Assembly: GCA_019279435.1 (NCBI GenBank)
Contig: JAAALK010000289.1
Coordinates: 87,885,023 to 87,949,022, forward strand
Length of the DNA: 64,000 nucleotides
Direction: 5' to 3'
DNA from: Zizania palustris
Lineage: Eukaryota > Streptophyta > Magnoliopsida > Poales > Poaceae
In this document: piece after piece, positions 45,880-57,299 of the stretch
How positions within the stretch are numbered: position 1 is the first letter of the stretch
How the letters are laid out: every line of letters starts with the position of its first letter
The notes under the pieces: model-generated
Databases searched by the model: none
Told to the model about the DNA's origin: nothing
What the model saw: only the letters and a program-made list of their open reading frames with translations
Made by a program: the position numbers and the translations under genes

Positions 45880-46506
45880 CTACCTCTCAAACACTTCCTA
45901 CTTCTAGTGGACCCACTGGAAGAACGAAGTTGGCTGGGAGGGAAGTGTCATTAATTTGAACCAGTTTTTCGGACTTCGAACCACTAGTTCGAAGCTTCCG
46001 ACGTGGTGGGAAAGTCACTGAAAAACGGATTCCAGGCCACCGGCTTGAAAGCATCCATAAAAAGAGTCCAAGGAGACTACTGCGAATTCCAAACCACTGG
46101 TTTGATAGCATTCACAAAAAGAGTCGAAGGAGGCCAAAACAAAACCGAGTCTGAGCTGATAAGCTTCGAATATATGTGAAAAGAGTCCAAATTGACCAAT
46201 CGTTTGTGACACTAAAGTGTCCGGAAACCTTGTCTGAAGTGACTTCTTTCAAACACAAGGTACTAAGTTACCAGTTTTACGACTCCAAGTAGTTGGACAT
46301 TTTGTAAGATTTTAATCAATCTTTAAATTGCTGAGGGGCTCCGAGCCTTCAAAATTGTACTCCTAAGTTTTTCTTTGCGCCTAACCATCTTCGAGTATAG
46401 TTCGAAGTTGCTTACGCCCAAAGAGGAGCTGGGAAGTAGGGAGACAATTTTAAAAATCAATCTTTATTATTCGAACAGATTACATTACATCACGAAAAAT
46501 CTGTGT
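45880..46506. repeat. A1 convergence spacer with ~60-bp repeats
   Basis: Between the ends of pol and the antisense gene. Two clear units (about 46023-46083 and 46084-46140) and a decayed third carry GATTCCAGGCCACCGG / GAATTCCAAACCACTGG and AAAAAGAGTC. They are homologous to the halves of the 119-bp repeat in A3. The rest (46215-46506) is AT-rich spacer with no recognised feature. Confidence 0.7.
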
Positions 46507-49500
46507 CTATGCCAAGAAGGAATCGAAGACCTTTTCGATCTCTAGAGCTACCACTAAACTCGGAACGACTAGTTCAGAGCCGAGAGTCCTAATAACTTTG
46601 CGTTTAACTCTTCTTCCTCCCTTCGAAGCTCGAAAATCTTTTTGTTCCTGTTGAAGTTCAGCCCAAGTTCGAAGTCGCTCGGGACTTCTTTCCCAGCTTT
46701 GAAGTTCTTCAGGCTTTTTTCCTTGTTCTTCAGCAATATTCTCGTCTTCAGACCATTCAATGTCTTCAGAAGATGAAGTTTCCAAGTTAATTTCTTTTTC
46801 TTCCTCTTTAATATAAGATAATATATCTTTACACATTTCGGGCGCAATTGCACCGGAGTTTTCTCGATGAATCAAAAATCGAGGTTGTTTATGAAGTTTT
46901 AAAAGATCGAAGGTAGACCATAGCAGGCGGAGTTCTTCAGAAACGTTTAATACTTCGACATCATCCATACGAGGTTGAGAAGCCTAAAAACATGATAAGT
47001 AAATTTTCATTCATAATGTATGAAAACATGATTTTTACATAGTCGGGATCCTAAAATAAAGCTAGACCTGCGGGTTCGGCGGAGGCTGGCTGCTCGAGGC
47101 TTGAGACCGAGCTTTCTTTTTGCGATGCCCTTCGTCGATCCAAGCCTTGATCGCAGTGCGACCTTCGGCTCTTCATGAAGCTTGGAAGGCTTGCCAAGCT
47201 GCGGCCACGTCTTCAGAAGGATTAAGAAGTTGGTTCTCGTCGAAGGTAATGGGAGACGCCCCCGAGTCTAGCGTTATCGATAGCCCTAGATCTTCGTAGT
47301 AGCGAAGCACTCCGAGAGCAGCCACATGGCCGGAGATCTCTCCATACCGAATGTCTGATGTCTTCATCATCGTCGCAGCTCCTTGGATCATCTTTAGCCT
47401 TCGCAGCAGGGGGACGTTGTCACTTAAAGGTAGTGTCCAAAGAGTACCGAAGTACTCTAGAACACCTAAGAGATTGTTCATGACCTCCTCAGCTACCTTC
47501 TCCGACTTCACCTTATCTTCAATCAGAGCATCCCTTGCCGATGTCAGCTCGTCTACTACAGCGGAAAGCCTAGCAGCCTCCATAGCCAGAGAACTCTTCT
47601 GGCTAAGCAAGTTGCTAGCTTCCTCCGTAGCTTTCACTTTTTCCTCTTGGAGCTTAACTAACTCAGCCCCCGCCATAGCGTGCTCTGCCCGCATTTTTTC
47701 TACTTCGTCTCGAAGCACAATTTGTTCGACTTCGAGTTTTTTATTCGCAGCCTCCAAATTTTGTCTGGCCCTCCTCTCCGCTGAAACCATCTCGTCTATG
47801 CGGGAAACTCGAACTTCTGAGACATTAAGACTCCTTTGGAGAGTAGTAACCCTCTCCTGAAGACGAAGACTTCCGCGCTCGTTCGAGACAGCTGCAGCTC
47901 GAGCCAAAACTATTTGCTACGAAGAGAAAAAACAAGGTGAGAAATTATTTGTAAGTTGAAACTAATCGTTTTGCAGATACTTCGTACCTGGTATGCTACC
48001 CGTTCCAAGGCGGCGTTGAGCTCCGAGCCCTCGGCTTCACTGAGAATGGCCACTAGGTCTGTCTCCCCAACTTCATGGTTTGCTCGATCCAAAGGCTCGA
48101 GCAGGGTCCGAAGTCCGTCCTTCGCTCCAGGAAAGGAGCTAGGAGGGGGAGCATGGACAGAGCCCTCTGGTCGTCCTCGTTCGGCGAAGGGTCGGAGCGC
48201 TGTGCCGCGTCTTCAAAAACCTCGGTAGATTGGCCCCCCTCCATAGATTGACCTCCGTCTGTTGATTCAGACGGAGTTAATCCTGAGTTTGGAGCAGGAA
48301 ATGGGTTCGTTTTGCCTTTACCTTTTCCAGGTCCCATCTGTGCAACTTCTGGAATCGGCACCAGAGATGTTGAGGTCCCAGGAGTCGTATCTTCAGGAGG
48401 AGCCACTTCCATAGCAGCGGACCCTGCCGAGGCAAAGGTATTATATATTGCATAATTTTGCAGAAAAAAAGGAACAAATGATTCATGCGAAGTTTACCTC
48501 TGAAACCTTGTCGGCGGATGAGTACGGGGCTGCTCAGAGGGTCAAAAGCCACCTCAAAGTTTTCATCACACTCGACATCTATAACCGGAGGGTTAACTGT
48601 TGTAGCCTCTCCTGGAGCTACCACTGCCACTTCGTCCGGAATCAATGTTTGCCCAGCAATAACTTCGACTCAGCCTTCAGTTACAGGGGCTTCATGCGGC
48701 AATTTTGGCTGGACATTTGAAGTCCCAACCTGCCCGGAGCTGCTTGGAAGATCTAGCGCACTTGCGGCGTTGCCGGTGCTTCCGTCTGCCCGGTTTTCGT
48801 CTTCGGCGATCAGGTTCATCAGGAGTCTTCCCTCATCTTCAGAGGAATCGGAGATAGAAGCCACCAGACTTGAAGGCGCCATGTTCTTTGGCTTTCGGGC
48901 TGTCTTTTTTGCTGGGGTCTTAACCGAAGCTGAAGTCCCAGCATCTGCCTTCCTCTACTTTGGTCCTTGTTCTGAAGGTACCCAGTCCGGAAGAAGAGGG
49001 GGAGCAACTCCGAGTACACCCCATACTCGGTTGAGCCACTCCCAATTACCCACTAGCTTCATTCTCCAGTCCTTCTTAGCCGGAGTTGGAACTCCCAGAA
49101 TCTTCTCCGAAGCTCTAACAACCTGCTCTGAAGTCATGGGGGCTTGAGAAGCTGAAAGATAAGTTGGCATTAGTCATTTCATCAAACAAACATATATAAA
49201 ATATGTTGTTTTCGAAGTTACCTGTAGGGCTTGAGTAAGAAGAGAGTTTTCAGAGTCCACCCTCCGGATCCTCTTCGAAGGTGATAGGCCAGTTGGCCAT
49301 CAGAGGAGGAATTTGAAGTCCGATGAACTCCCATGCTAGGTCATGCATGCTCATGCGGCGACTAATTCTTTGAAGCAGGATGAGGCGAGCTTCGAGGTGG
49401 CCAGGATCTGGGTGAACAAGGGCTTCTCTTCGGAAGTTTATGTCCTGTAGGGGTCCGGCCAGACGATTACCTGCCCCAACTTCGGCATAGAAGCACCGGA

Positions 49501-50106
49501 GTATCCAATCTGTGTACCATCTGGCATTGATTGCCTTCGCTGGAAATCTTAATTGAAACTCATCCCGAAGCCGGAAGTTGATGCTCCCGAAGGCTACCAC
49601 AATCTTTTACCCTCCGAGGCCTAGGTAAGTCTTGGGTTGGCCGGATGCCCTGTGCAGTGCTGCGAAGATCTCTGCTCTTCCTTCGCAGCCCTCAACTCGC
49701 AGCGACCATTCGAAGATGGCTAGGTGTGCTATTGCATTCAGAGATAGTTAGGGAAGGGTTACGTGAAATAAATCCAGTACCTCCGATAGGAAGTCGACTA
49801 CCGGAAGTCCTAACCCCTCTTCTAAGAAAGCTTCAAAGATTACAACCTCTCCAAGCCTTGGTGAAGGGATGGCCTCCTTTCCAGTTGATAAGACTGGTCC
49901 GAATACTTCGAAGATGCTGGGAGGAGATCGTGAGGACCAACATTTTGGGGATTTCTTGCTGCCGCCGCCACGGGTGCTGCTACTGCTGCCATTGGAGTCA
50001 CCACAATTGAAGGCATCGCTGTTGCTGCTGCCGCCGCCGCGGCCGCAACCTGCTGCCGGGCTAGGGCCGAAGTCACCCTAGGGACCTTGAAGCTTGTCTT
50101 CGCCAT
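46507..50106 (-). pseudogene. A1 antisense gene, five exons
   Basis: Minus strand. TATA at 50206-50199, ATG at 50106 (MAKTSFKVP). Exon 1 (50106-49222): Ala-rich start, a decayed middle, then INFRLRDEFQLRFPAKAINA. Introns: 49221-49152, 48497-48424, 47997-47917 and 47067-46984, all GT...AG, 70-84 bp. Exon 2 is charged; exon 3 has MGPGKGKGK and LLAPFLE; exon 4 (47916-47068) is a long coiled coil of about 130 residues (TLQRSLNVSEVRV, EKMRAEHAMAGAELVKLQEE), then LEYFG. Exon 5 (46983-46507) is acidic, then basic. Splice positions agree with A2 (introns 1, 2) and A3 (introns 3, 4). The function is unknown. Exon 1 has frameshifts, so this copy is likely inactive. Confidence 0.8.
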
Positions 50107-50198
50107 GAAGTCGCACTGATTGCTGAAGAATTCTGGAGGATATGGTTTGTTTGCACAAAAGTGGTGAGAAGGGTATTTGAGAAGGGTCTGGGTCCTCT

Positions 50199-50206
50199 AT
50201 TTATAG
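50199..50206 (-). promoter_or_regulatory. TATA box of the A1 antisense gene
   Basis: Reverse complement TATAAATA in GGGCTATAAATAGAGG, about 95 bp before the antisense ATG; same arrangement as A2 and its duplicate. Located in the internal region, 330 bp from the 3' LTR. Confidence 0.7.
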
Positions 50207-50516
50207 CCCAGGCCCATGATTTTTTACCGTTTACGTTTGTCGTTTCGCATTCTTGACCATTACCCCTTGCGAAGTTATCGCATCGCGTAACTTCCGCTGG
50301 AAGGAAAAAGCCAATGGCTATTTTTTCCAAGTCTAAAAGGGCTTTCTGATTCCTTAAGTTAATTCCAAGATAGTTCGAATGTAACTTTCTTAGAAGTCGA
50401 TTCGAAGTTTTAAATCTCCGAATATTTCGAAGGTTGATTAAATCTGTTAACCCCTACGCATGATTATTTTTCTTGCGTATATTGCTCTCCTTGCATTACA
50501 GATCTAGCGGAGAAGC

Positions 50517-50532
50517 GTATTCGAGGGGCTAC
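50517..50532 (+). promoter_or_regulatory. Polypurine tract of A1
   Basis: The purine-rich GAGGGG run within TCGAGGGGCTAC lies immediately before the 3' LTR. 50207-50516 is the untranslated stretch between antisense promoter and LTR and holds no ORF of note. Confidence 0.6.
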
Positions 50533-51029
50533 TGTTGGGGGAAAATACTTCATCCTCAGGGCTATTGCTGCAACAAGACAAAGGCAGGTGATTTAATCAA
50601 AGGTTTCCAACATCTAACCCCGGAAGTATATTGGATCAAGTTCGAAGGATGGAGGCGGACTTTGGTTCGGAGTACATCTTCGAACTTTGACCCTTCCGAG
50701 AGCTTCTTTTCCAGCTAGGATGGAAGACTTATCTACTTTCTCGTTAGATTAGTCTTTTACCATTTTAGCCCTATTAAGGGTACCGAATAGTTTCCACTAT
50801 GTCGGTTGTAATAGAGGGGTAAAAGAGTCTTTTCCTTAATGTTTGGGCCTATAAATACCCCCCGTTTTACCCTGTAAGAAATGTGGAATACTGAGTTATT
50901 CAATACACACCTTCGAACTGTTTTAGGCTATTATCCACTTCGGAGGCATGAAATAGTTTACTTCACAAACACTTTGTTTGTCAGTTTCTAAGCTTCAGAA
51001 ACCTGTTAGCGTAATCTTTTACGCCAATA
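50533..51029 (+). repeat. A1 3' LTR
   Basis: 497 bp, TGTTGGGGG ... TTACGCCAATA, followed by gatat (51030-51034). The terminal CA has become TA. About 13 differences from the 5' LTR were counted by eye. Confidence 0.95.
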
Positions 51030-51575
51030 GATATATTAGATGATCTGTATAATTTAGTCACTTGCCATTGTGTTCTTGTGCCGAATGAGCTAGCACTATT
51101 CATCATCTTGTTTTTGGCTGATTTTGAAGTTTACAGGTTCTGTAATAGTACTGCTGGACTGCATTTTCTTACTGGTTATCTTTGATTGATTAAATCCATC
51201 ACAACTTGTTCATGATGGCTAGCCTGTGCTCACATGCAAGGACAAGAGCCAAAATAATATCATGAATATTGATTAAGTGTGTATAACTGATTATAACATG
51301 ATGGTTATAACTGAAGTTTGAATTCTATCAAAATCCAAATTCGGTAATTCAAAGTTCAACCGGAGTAAATCGGTGTTTCAAAGTCAGAATGAAAGAATAG
51401 TTGATACTTTATTTAACCGATTAAAGAGAAAAATACAACTGAAAATTTTATTGGTCATCAATTTGAATTCTCAATTTTTAGAGGAGCGTTGGGTATTTTG
51501 GAACAGGCCATCTAATTTGTGAAAATTTGTCGAGGCGCCTATTCACCCCCCTCTAGTCGCCAATCTGATCCCACA

Positions 51576-51805
51576 TATTTGGATAAAAACAACCCGAATC
51601 CCCCTTTATCTCTAATTTTTAGTTCTGGATCGGTCTGTCCAGACCCATTGGGCCGGTCTGACTGGGCCTACATGGTCGGTCGGACCAGCCTACTATGACT
51701 GGTCAGACCGGCATGTGCTAGATTTGATATATTTTCGGTCAAAAAATACCAATTTCGGTATTTTGCCTATTTTGACCATGAATGCCATTTTTTGCTATAA
51801 ACACA
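51576..51805 (-). repeat. B1 3' LTR, segment 3
   Basis: Completes the B1 LTR and ends CTATAAACACA, equivalent to B2 13200. It contains palindromes at 51655, 51678 and 51701, exactly 23 bp apart. Next to it at 51806-51815 is the purine tract (minus GGCAGGGGCA). Confidence 0.85.
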
Positions 51806-51963
51806 TGCCCCTGCCTTTTAGCAAACTTAGTGAGCTAAAAGCACAACGGGCCAATGGCGATACTCTCGATATCGTCCTTTCAATACTTTTAAGCATTTTG
51901 CCACACACTTGGGAAGTACTTTTTCAAGTATCTACCATTCAAAGCCCTTCGAAATCGCTCTCC

Positions 51964-52942
51964 CTATATAGACTCTAACACATATGTATTGCCCGGAGCG
52001 ATTTCGACTACCTTAAAAGAACCTTCCCAACTAGGTGACCATTTACCAAATTTTGGACTCTGAGTGCCTAATGGCAAAATCGTCTTCCAAACCAAGTCAT
52101 TGACTTGAAACGATTTCGCTTTAACTTTCTTGTTGTAGGCTCTAGCCACTCTTCTTTTATCTTTTTCTATTGCCTCTAGAGCCTTCAACCTCTTATCGGT
52201 CACTTCTTCTAGATTATCTTTCGGAAGTCTCATATTCATCGACCGATAAGACATCCTGTTTAAGAAACCTTAAAGAACCAAGATCCACCTCTATCGGTAG
52301 AATGACCTCTTGTCCATATACTAACTCATATGGACTAACTTTAGTGGCGCCATGCTTTGCAACTCTACTAGCCATAAAGCCTCGAAAAGCACTGCATGCC
52401 ACCTTTTCGGACATTCTTCAATTTTCTTCTTGATTAACTTAATCACAGTTTTATTACTAGACTCGGACTGACCGTTGGCCTAAGCATAGTATGGAGTGAA
52501 GTTTACCAATTTAATTCCATAGTATTCGTTAAAGTCTCTCACTTCTTTAGCAATGAATGAAGTACCTTAATATGTAGTGAGAGTTTGGGAAATGCCGAAT
52601 CTATGTATAATGTGCTTCAAGATAAAATCAATTACCTCGTCATGAGTCATGTTCTTGAGAGGCACGGCCTCTGTCCACTTGGTGAAGTAATCTGTCGCCA
52701 TCAACACGAACCGATGCCCTTTTGAAGAGGGAGGATAAAATTGGTCGATGAATTCTAAGCCCCAACCTTGGAATGGCCATGGTTTGATAATAGGATTAAG
52801 CAATGATGCACGTGCCAATTGAATGTTACCAAACTATTGACAAGCTTCACACCCTCTATAGTATTTGAAACAATCATCAGTTATAGTCGGCCAATAAAAA
52901 CCCGCTCTTTTGAGCATCTAACTCATTTTCGGGGCCGACTGG
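51964..52942 (-). pseudogene. B1 integrase (C-terminal part and core)
   Basis: Ends at 51964 with the EIAPGNTYVLESI tail. Conserved parts: YNKKVKAKSFQVNDLVWK, ATKVSPYELVYGQEV and the core 52818-52567 (YPPSSKGHRFVLMATDYFTKW, HRFGISQTL). The first catalytic Asp position reads LEFID where related elements have DFIG, and the second reads LTTY followed by a stop where related elements have an Asp, so catalysis is lost. It is cut at 52942 by F1; the zinc-binding part resumes at 54681. Confidence 0.82.
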
Positions 52943-54680
52943 TGTAGGACCAAAAGTAGCGACTAGAGGGGGGTGAATGGGTGCCTTAAAAATTCTTTCA
53001 AATCAAATGGCATTCTCCCAACTCCCAACGCACCTCAACAGACAATCAGTAGAAGCAAAAACAGATCACAGGTACTAAAGATAATCTAGCCTAAAAACGA
53101 CCGAAGTCCTAGTCAAAAAGACACCAACACAGTGCTTAAAGATAGATTAAATTAACTCACAGTTCAAAAGATAGTTCCTCAAATGATTCACCAAACATGC
53201 TGATAATACATCAAGTATATCAAAACATCCACAATATTTAACGCATTTAAACTAAACAAAATAAATGCAGTAAATAAAAATGTGTTCATAGATGATTCAT
53301 CAAACACTTGATGGTGTACTAAAAACTCATGAATATACTGATGATCATTTCAAGTGACAAATAAAAATGCTCGCAGAAAATTTAATCTACTCCAGAATAT
53401 TTATGCAAACATTTAAGTGCAAGTAAAACAAGGAGAAATAAAATACTCTATGTGTACTGTTCTTATGCTGCTTCTATCCTTATGGAACTTGAACCGAACA
53501 CTACGCACGCACCTTCGAAGGCAGATAACCAGGTCCTCGTGTGCGCATTCAGCCGAATAGCTTCTCAGATCTGCAGAAATTTCTGGAGTCAAACAGAAAA
53601 ACTTTAGCCAAACAGAAAATTGGCTTCCATGGGCTGCTACTCCCGTGGTGTGCTGCTGCCTGCGCACTATGCTTCGGCAGCCATGCTGCTGCAGCCTAGC
53701 GCCAGGATGCTGCCTCCAACACGCGTGCTGCTATGGCTGAAAAGACTAGGCGTTGCACTGCGTCAGGAAAACTGAGCACCGCCTAAGCTATTGATGCCAC
53801 ATGCTGCTACACGCCGAAGACCGTTGCTTCGTGCTGAGTGCCTGCTGTGCCTTCTCCTTCCACCGAAAAATCCGCACGCACCTAGCGCCTAGCTGCTGTA
53901 GCCCCTCGTGATGTGTGAACGCCCGTGGCCGTGCGCTGTGCTGCTGCGTTGGACTTCTCTCAGAGTGTTGCTGGACGCACGGCTCTGCACGTGCTGCTTC
54001 TTCTTGAAGATTTTGTAGAAAAACACTGCGGCGGCGGAGGATGAAAACCGGAAAAACAATAGAGGCGGTGGAGGGGAAAAATTGAACTCTAGTGTTTAAT
54101 TGCAAATGAGTTAACCCTAACCCTAGGGGGTTGACTCCTATTTATAGGCAGCCCAACAAAAGAGAAAAAAGACAAATTTACCCCTAGGGTAAATTACACA
54201 GATGCTGAAAATAAAAATGGAAACGACTGAAATGCCCTTAGGGTTTTTTACTGACTCGAATAACACAGACTGTGGGCCTAAAGGCAAAATAGTAAAATCC
54301 TAAATAAAGATAATCAACGGTCGCTAGTTTTGTGCTGAAACTGACAAAGTGTTCACCGTCTTCGAACCGGGTTCCCAGATTGGGTCGGCCCGATTCCGCT
54401 GCACCCTTAGCCCGGCAATCGCTCGCCGCCCGTTTACCTGAGTCGATCCCGGTCAACAGACCAGTGTATCCTCTGCCGCTCCTAGCCCATGTACTCGGAT
54501 TGGGCCAGTCCGACTCCACGCCCACTCTACCCAGCAGTCGCTCACTGCCCATGTACCTGAGTAACATGTGGCCTAGACATGACAGGTCTCATCTTTTCTT
54601 CGTCTTCTCTTTGACTTCCATTGACAATCACTCATTACATCTAGAGCCATAAGGCCAATGCTCTTCAACATGGCTCCTCA
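52943..54680 (-). repeat. F1: solo LTR in B1 integrase
   Basis: 1738 bp, TGTAGGACC ... CATGGCTCCTCA with TG...CA ends and a perfect target duplication actgg (52938-52942, 54681-54685). The terminal block GCGACTAGAGGGGGGTGAAT is shared with F2, C1 and (reversed) E1. A minus-strand TATA-like box is near 54150 (rc CTATAAATAGGAG). Non-coding; short ORFs inside are random. Confidence 0.92.
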
Positions 54681-56076
54681 ACTGGTGAGTCTCACAAAGT
54701 CCTTCATGAACTTCACCCGCAGCGACTCTAGCTTGATCGACATTCTAGAACTTCAAAAGCACTCCATCAATAGTTCAGCGGTACAACACATCGTCGAGCA
54801 ATACAAATTTGAACGCCTGTCGTTGAACTTTCAGATCAACTCTTTGACTGGGATTTTTTAAATATTGAATGATTGGAACCCTCCAATCGTCCTTACTATT
54901 CACAGGAGGATTTGCCAATTCTTTATCCAAATTGGCCTCCACATCGTACAACTGAGCATGCCCCAGAGCCCCAAATGTCCCTGACAACCGTCGGTCGGAC
55001 CAACCATGTTGGCCCAGTCTAACCGACTATCGCCGGATGATAGACAAAGATTGGTCTGACCGTCCTGACCTGGTCAGTCGGACCGGATGTATACGGGTGG
55101 TCGGACTAGGCCTGCAAGGCTAGTCATACCGACAATATTACTCTCGGAAAACACCTTTTCCCCAAGCATTAGCCTTTCTTGTGTATAGAACCTGCCTCTT
55201 CTAACATGGTAGCCGGATGCTTGCTGAGCCAAATCATTTGCCAATGAGTTGGCTTCTCTAGACAGATGAGAAATCTCAAAGTAATCAAAAGTAGCAATTA
55301 TGTCCAAACATTTGGCCAAGTAGCTATTTAATAAACCATTAAATCATTGAGCGAGTTTAGCCACTTGATGCACGACTAGTAGGGAATCACCATATGCATG
55401 AACATATTTAACACCCATGGAGTTTAACAATTCAATACCTAGAAACAAAGCTTCATATTCGACTTGGTTATTGGTTGAAGGAAATTCCAGACGGTCTGAG
55501 GTTTCAAAGCGCATATCACTAGGTGACACGATAACTACTCCAACACCTTGGACATTTTTGCAAGCCGACCCATCAAAATATAGTTTCCATGGTACTACCT
55601 CAATTAGAGTAACATCGCCACTCCAATTGACATCTACGTGGTGATCCACTATAAAGTTGCGATGATTTGTCCTTTCATTGCTTTCAACGGTTCATAGGCC
55701 AAATCATACTCAATCAATGCATATGCCCACTTGCCGATTCTACCACTTAAAATCGGCTTCTGCAACATGTACTTTATGACATCGGTTTATCAAGTGATAA
55801 TACATGTGCTAGGGAGAATATAGTGACACAATTTGGTACATGCATAATAAAGTGATAAACACAAACACTCTACAAACACGTACCTTGTCTTGACATCCAG
55901 CAGGCGGCGACTCAAGAAGGTGATGATGTACTCTTTTCCCTCAATATCTTGAGTCAACATGGCTCCAATTACTTTCTCTTCCACGGCGATATAAAGCAGA
56001 AATAGAATCCCAGCCTTGGATGCCCTCACTACTAGCAGTGTCGATAAGCACTCATTGATTTTCTCAAAGGCGCGTT
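54681..56076 (-). pseudogene. B1 second RNase H, linker and zinc-finger start
   Basis: Minus strand. First RNase H remnant (56029-55790: IAVEEKVIGAMLTQD, KTRYVFVECLCLSLYYACTKL). Second RNase H (55649-55344: WKLYFDGSACKNVQGVGVV, NNQVEYEALFLGI, AYGDSLLVVHQ; acidic residues kept; 55319-55074: NSLANDLAQQASGY). A linker with a palindrome array and the start of the integrase zinc-binding region (54987-54775) follow. Stops separate the blocks near 55345, 55650-55790 and 55070. Confidence 0.85.
54993..55130. repeat. Palindrome array in B1 pol linker
   Basis: GGTCNGACC copies; pairs at 54993/55016 and 55099/55122 are exactly 23 bp apart, with further copies between. It occupies the same place as the array at 14314 in B2. 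Confidence 0.85.
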
Positions 56077-57242
56077 GCTAACTCGCCCCCAATGTGAACT
56101 CAGCTTCATTTTTTAGCCGGAGTATCGGGACAAATGCATCAATCTTGTCGGACAGGTTAGATATAAAGTGACACAAATAATTAACCTTGCCTAGCAACTT
56201 CTGCACCTCTTTCTTACATGCCAGCACCACACATCCTCTGATTTTCTCAAGCCTCTTAGGATCAATCTCAATACCCCTTTTGTGAATCATGAATCCTAAG
56301 AACTTGCCCATTGATACGCCAAAAGCACACTTAAGTGGGTTCATTTTCAAGCCATACTAACACATTCTTTCGGAAGCAACTTTCAAATTGGGCAAATGGT
56401 TTCTCATAACATCTGATTTGACTACAACATCATCTATATAGACTTCTAACATAACTCCTAGCAAGTCATGAAATATTAAGTTCATAGCACGTTGATATTT
56501 AGCGCCAGCATTCTTTAAACCAAAGGTCATCGCTACCCACTCGATCAAGCCAACAAAACCAGGGCAGCGAAAGGCTATCCTAAAAACGTCATCTTCAGCC
56601 ATAAATATTTGATTATAACCAATGTTGCCATCAAGAAAACTTAGTACATTGTGTCCTGAGGCGTCGTTGATCAACATGTCGGCTATCGGCATGGGATATT
56701 CGTCTTTTGGAGTGGCTTTGTTTAGATCTCTAAAGTCGACGTAGACACGAATATTGCCACTCTCCTTATTTTCCATAGGCACAATATTAGCAACCCATTC
56801 CGCGTACCTGCATGGCCTAATAAATCTTGCACTAATAGACGTTCAATCTCCTCCATAACTCGGTCATAAATTGCTGAATTGAAGCGGCGCGGCTGCTATT
56901 TATAGGGCCTAAACCTGGGCTTGATGGGGAGCTGATGCTCCATGAGCTCTCGGCTTAGTCTGGCATCTCGCTGTATTCCCATGGGAAGGAATCAACATAC
57001 GGCCGAAGCAACTTTATTACTTCGGCCTTCGCATCATCATTTAAATTTTGATTTACAAAAGTCAGCCTTGGAACACTACCATCTCCTATGTCTACTTGTT
57101 CCAACAGATCGGCCGATGAGAATCCTTGTCCTAATTTTTCTATTACGCTAAAATCTTCAATGGCTTCAGCAATACCATCTTGAGAAGACCTAAATCGTTC
57201 TATGTGATACTTTAGCAACTCAAGATTACTAGCGCTATTCAT
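56077..57242 (-). pseudogene. B1 reverse transcriptase
   Basis: 57242-56955 is the protease-RT linker and RT N-terminus. 56782-56357 has VYVDFRDLNKATPKDEYPMP, SFLDGNIGYNQI (catalytic Asp) and YIDDVVVKS. 56350-56078 is the thumb (FLGFMIHKRGIEIDPKR) and connection. The two key catalytic motifs are intact, but the frame is broken near 56355, 56790 and 56900. Confidence 0.87.
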
Positions 57243-57299
57243 GCTCCTAGTTTAAAGCTAATCGAGCCACACTAGTCGGCTTTACAAAGATGGGGATGA

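Larger units (their letters stand above)
39892..51029 (+). mobile_element. A1: full-length Tat-type Gypsy element
   Basis: 11138 bp with two 497-bp LTRs and a perfect target duplication gatat (39887-39891, 51030-51034). Order: LTR, primer site, gag, protease, RT, two RNase H domains, integrase, ~60-bp repeats, antisense gene (minus), purine tract, LTR. I counted about 13 LTR mismatches by eye (about 97% identity), so it is the youngest Gypsy insertion in the window. All major genes carry stops or frameshifts, so it is not autonomous as sequenced. Confidence 0.95.
37935..51575 (+). mobile_element. E1: long LTR (about 2.5 kb), split by A1
   Basis: Starts TGTGAAACCAAG, ends TCACCCCCCTCTAGTCGCC then AATCTGATCCCACA, with TG...CA ends. 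The sequence is 37935-39891 plus 51030-51575. The flanks gattt / tattt match at four of five positions, so the target duplication is imperfect. A TATA box TATATAAAGG is at 38571-38580. The downstream part (38600-39890) has many T-rich GT/AG-like borders but no credible protein. A1 sits inside with its own perfect duplication. I see only one LTR-length unit and no gag/pol, so it is probably a solo LTR. Confidence 0.75.

Noticed and set aside
47351..47860. 169-residue plus-strand ORF opposite the A1 coiled coil
   Set aside because: Ser-rich shadow of the antisense coiled-coil exon; no conservation of this frame in A3.
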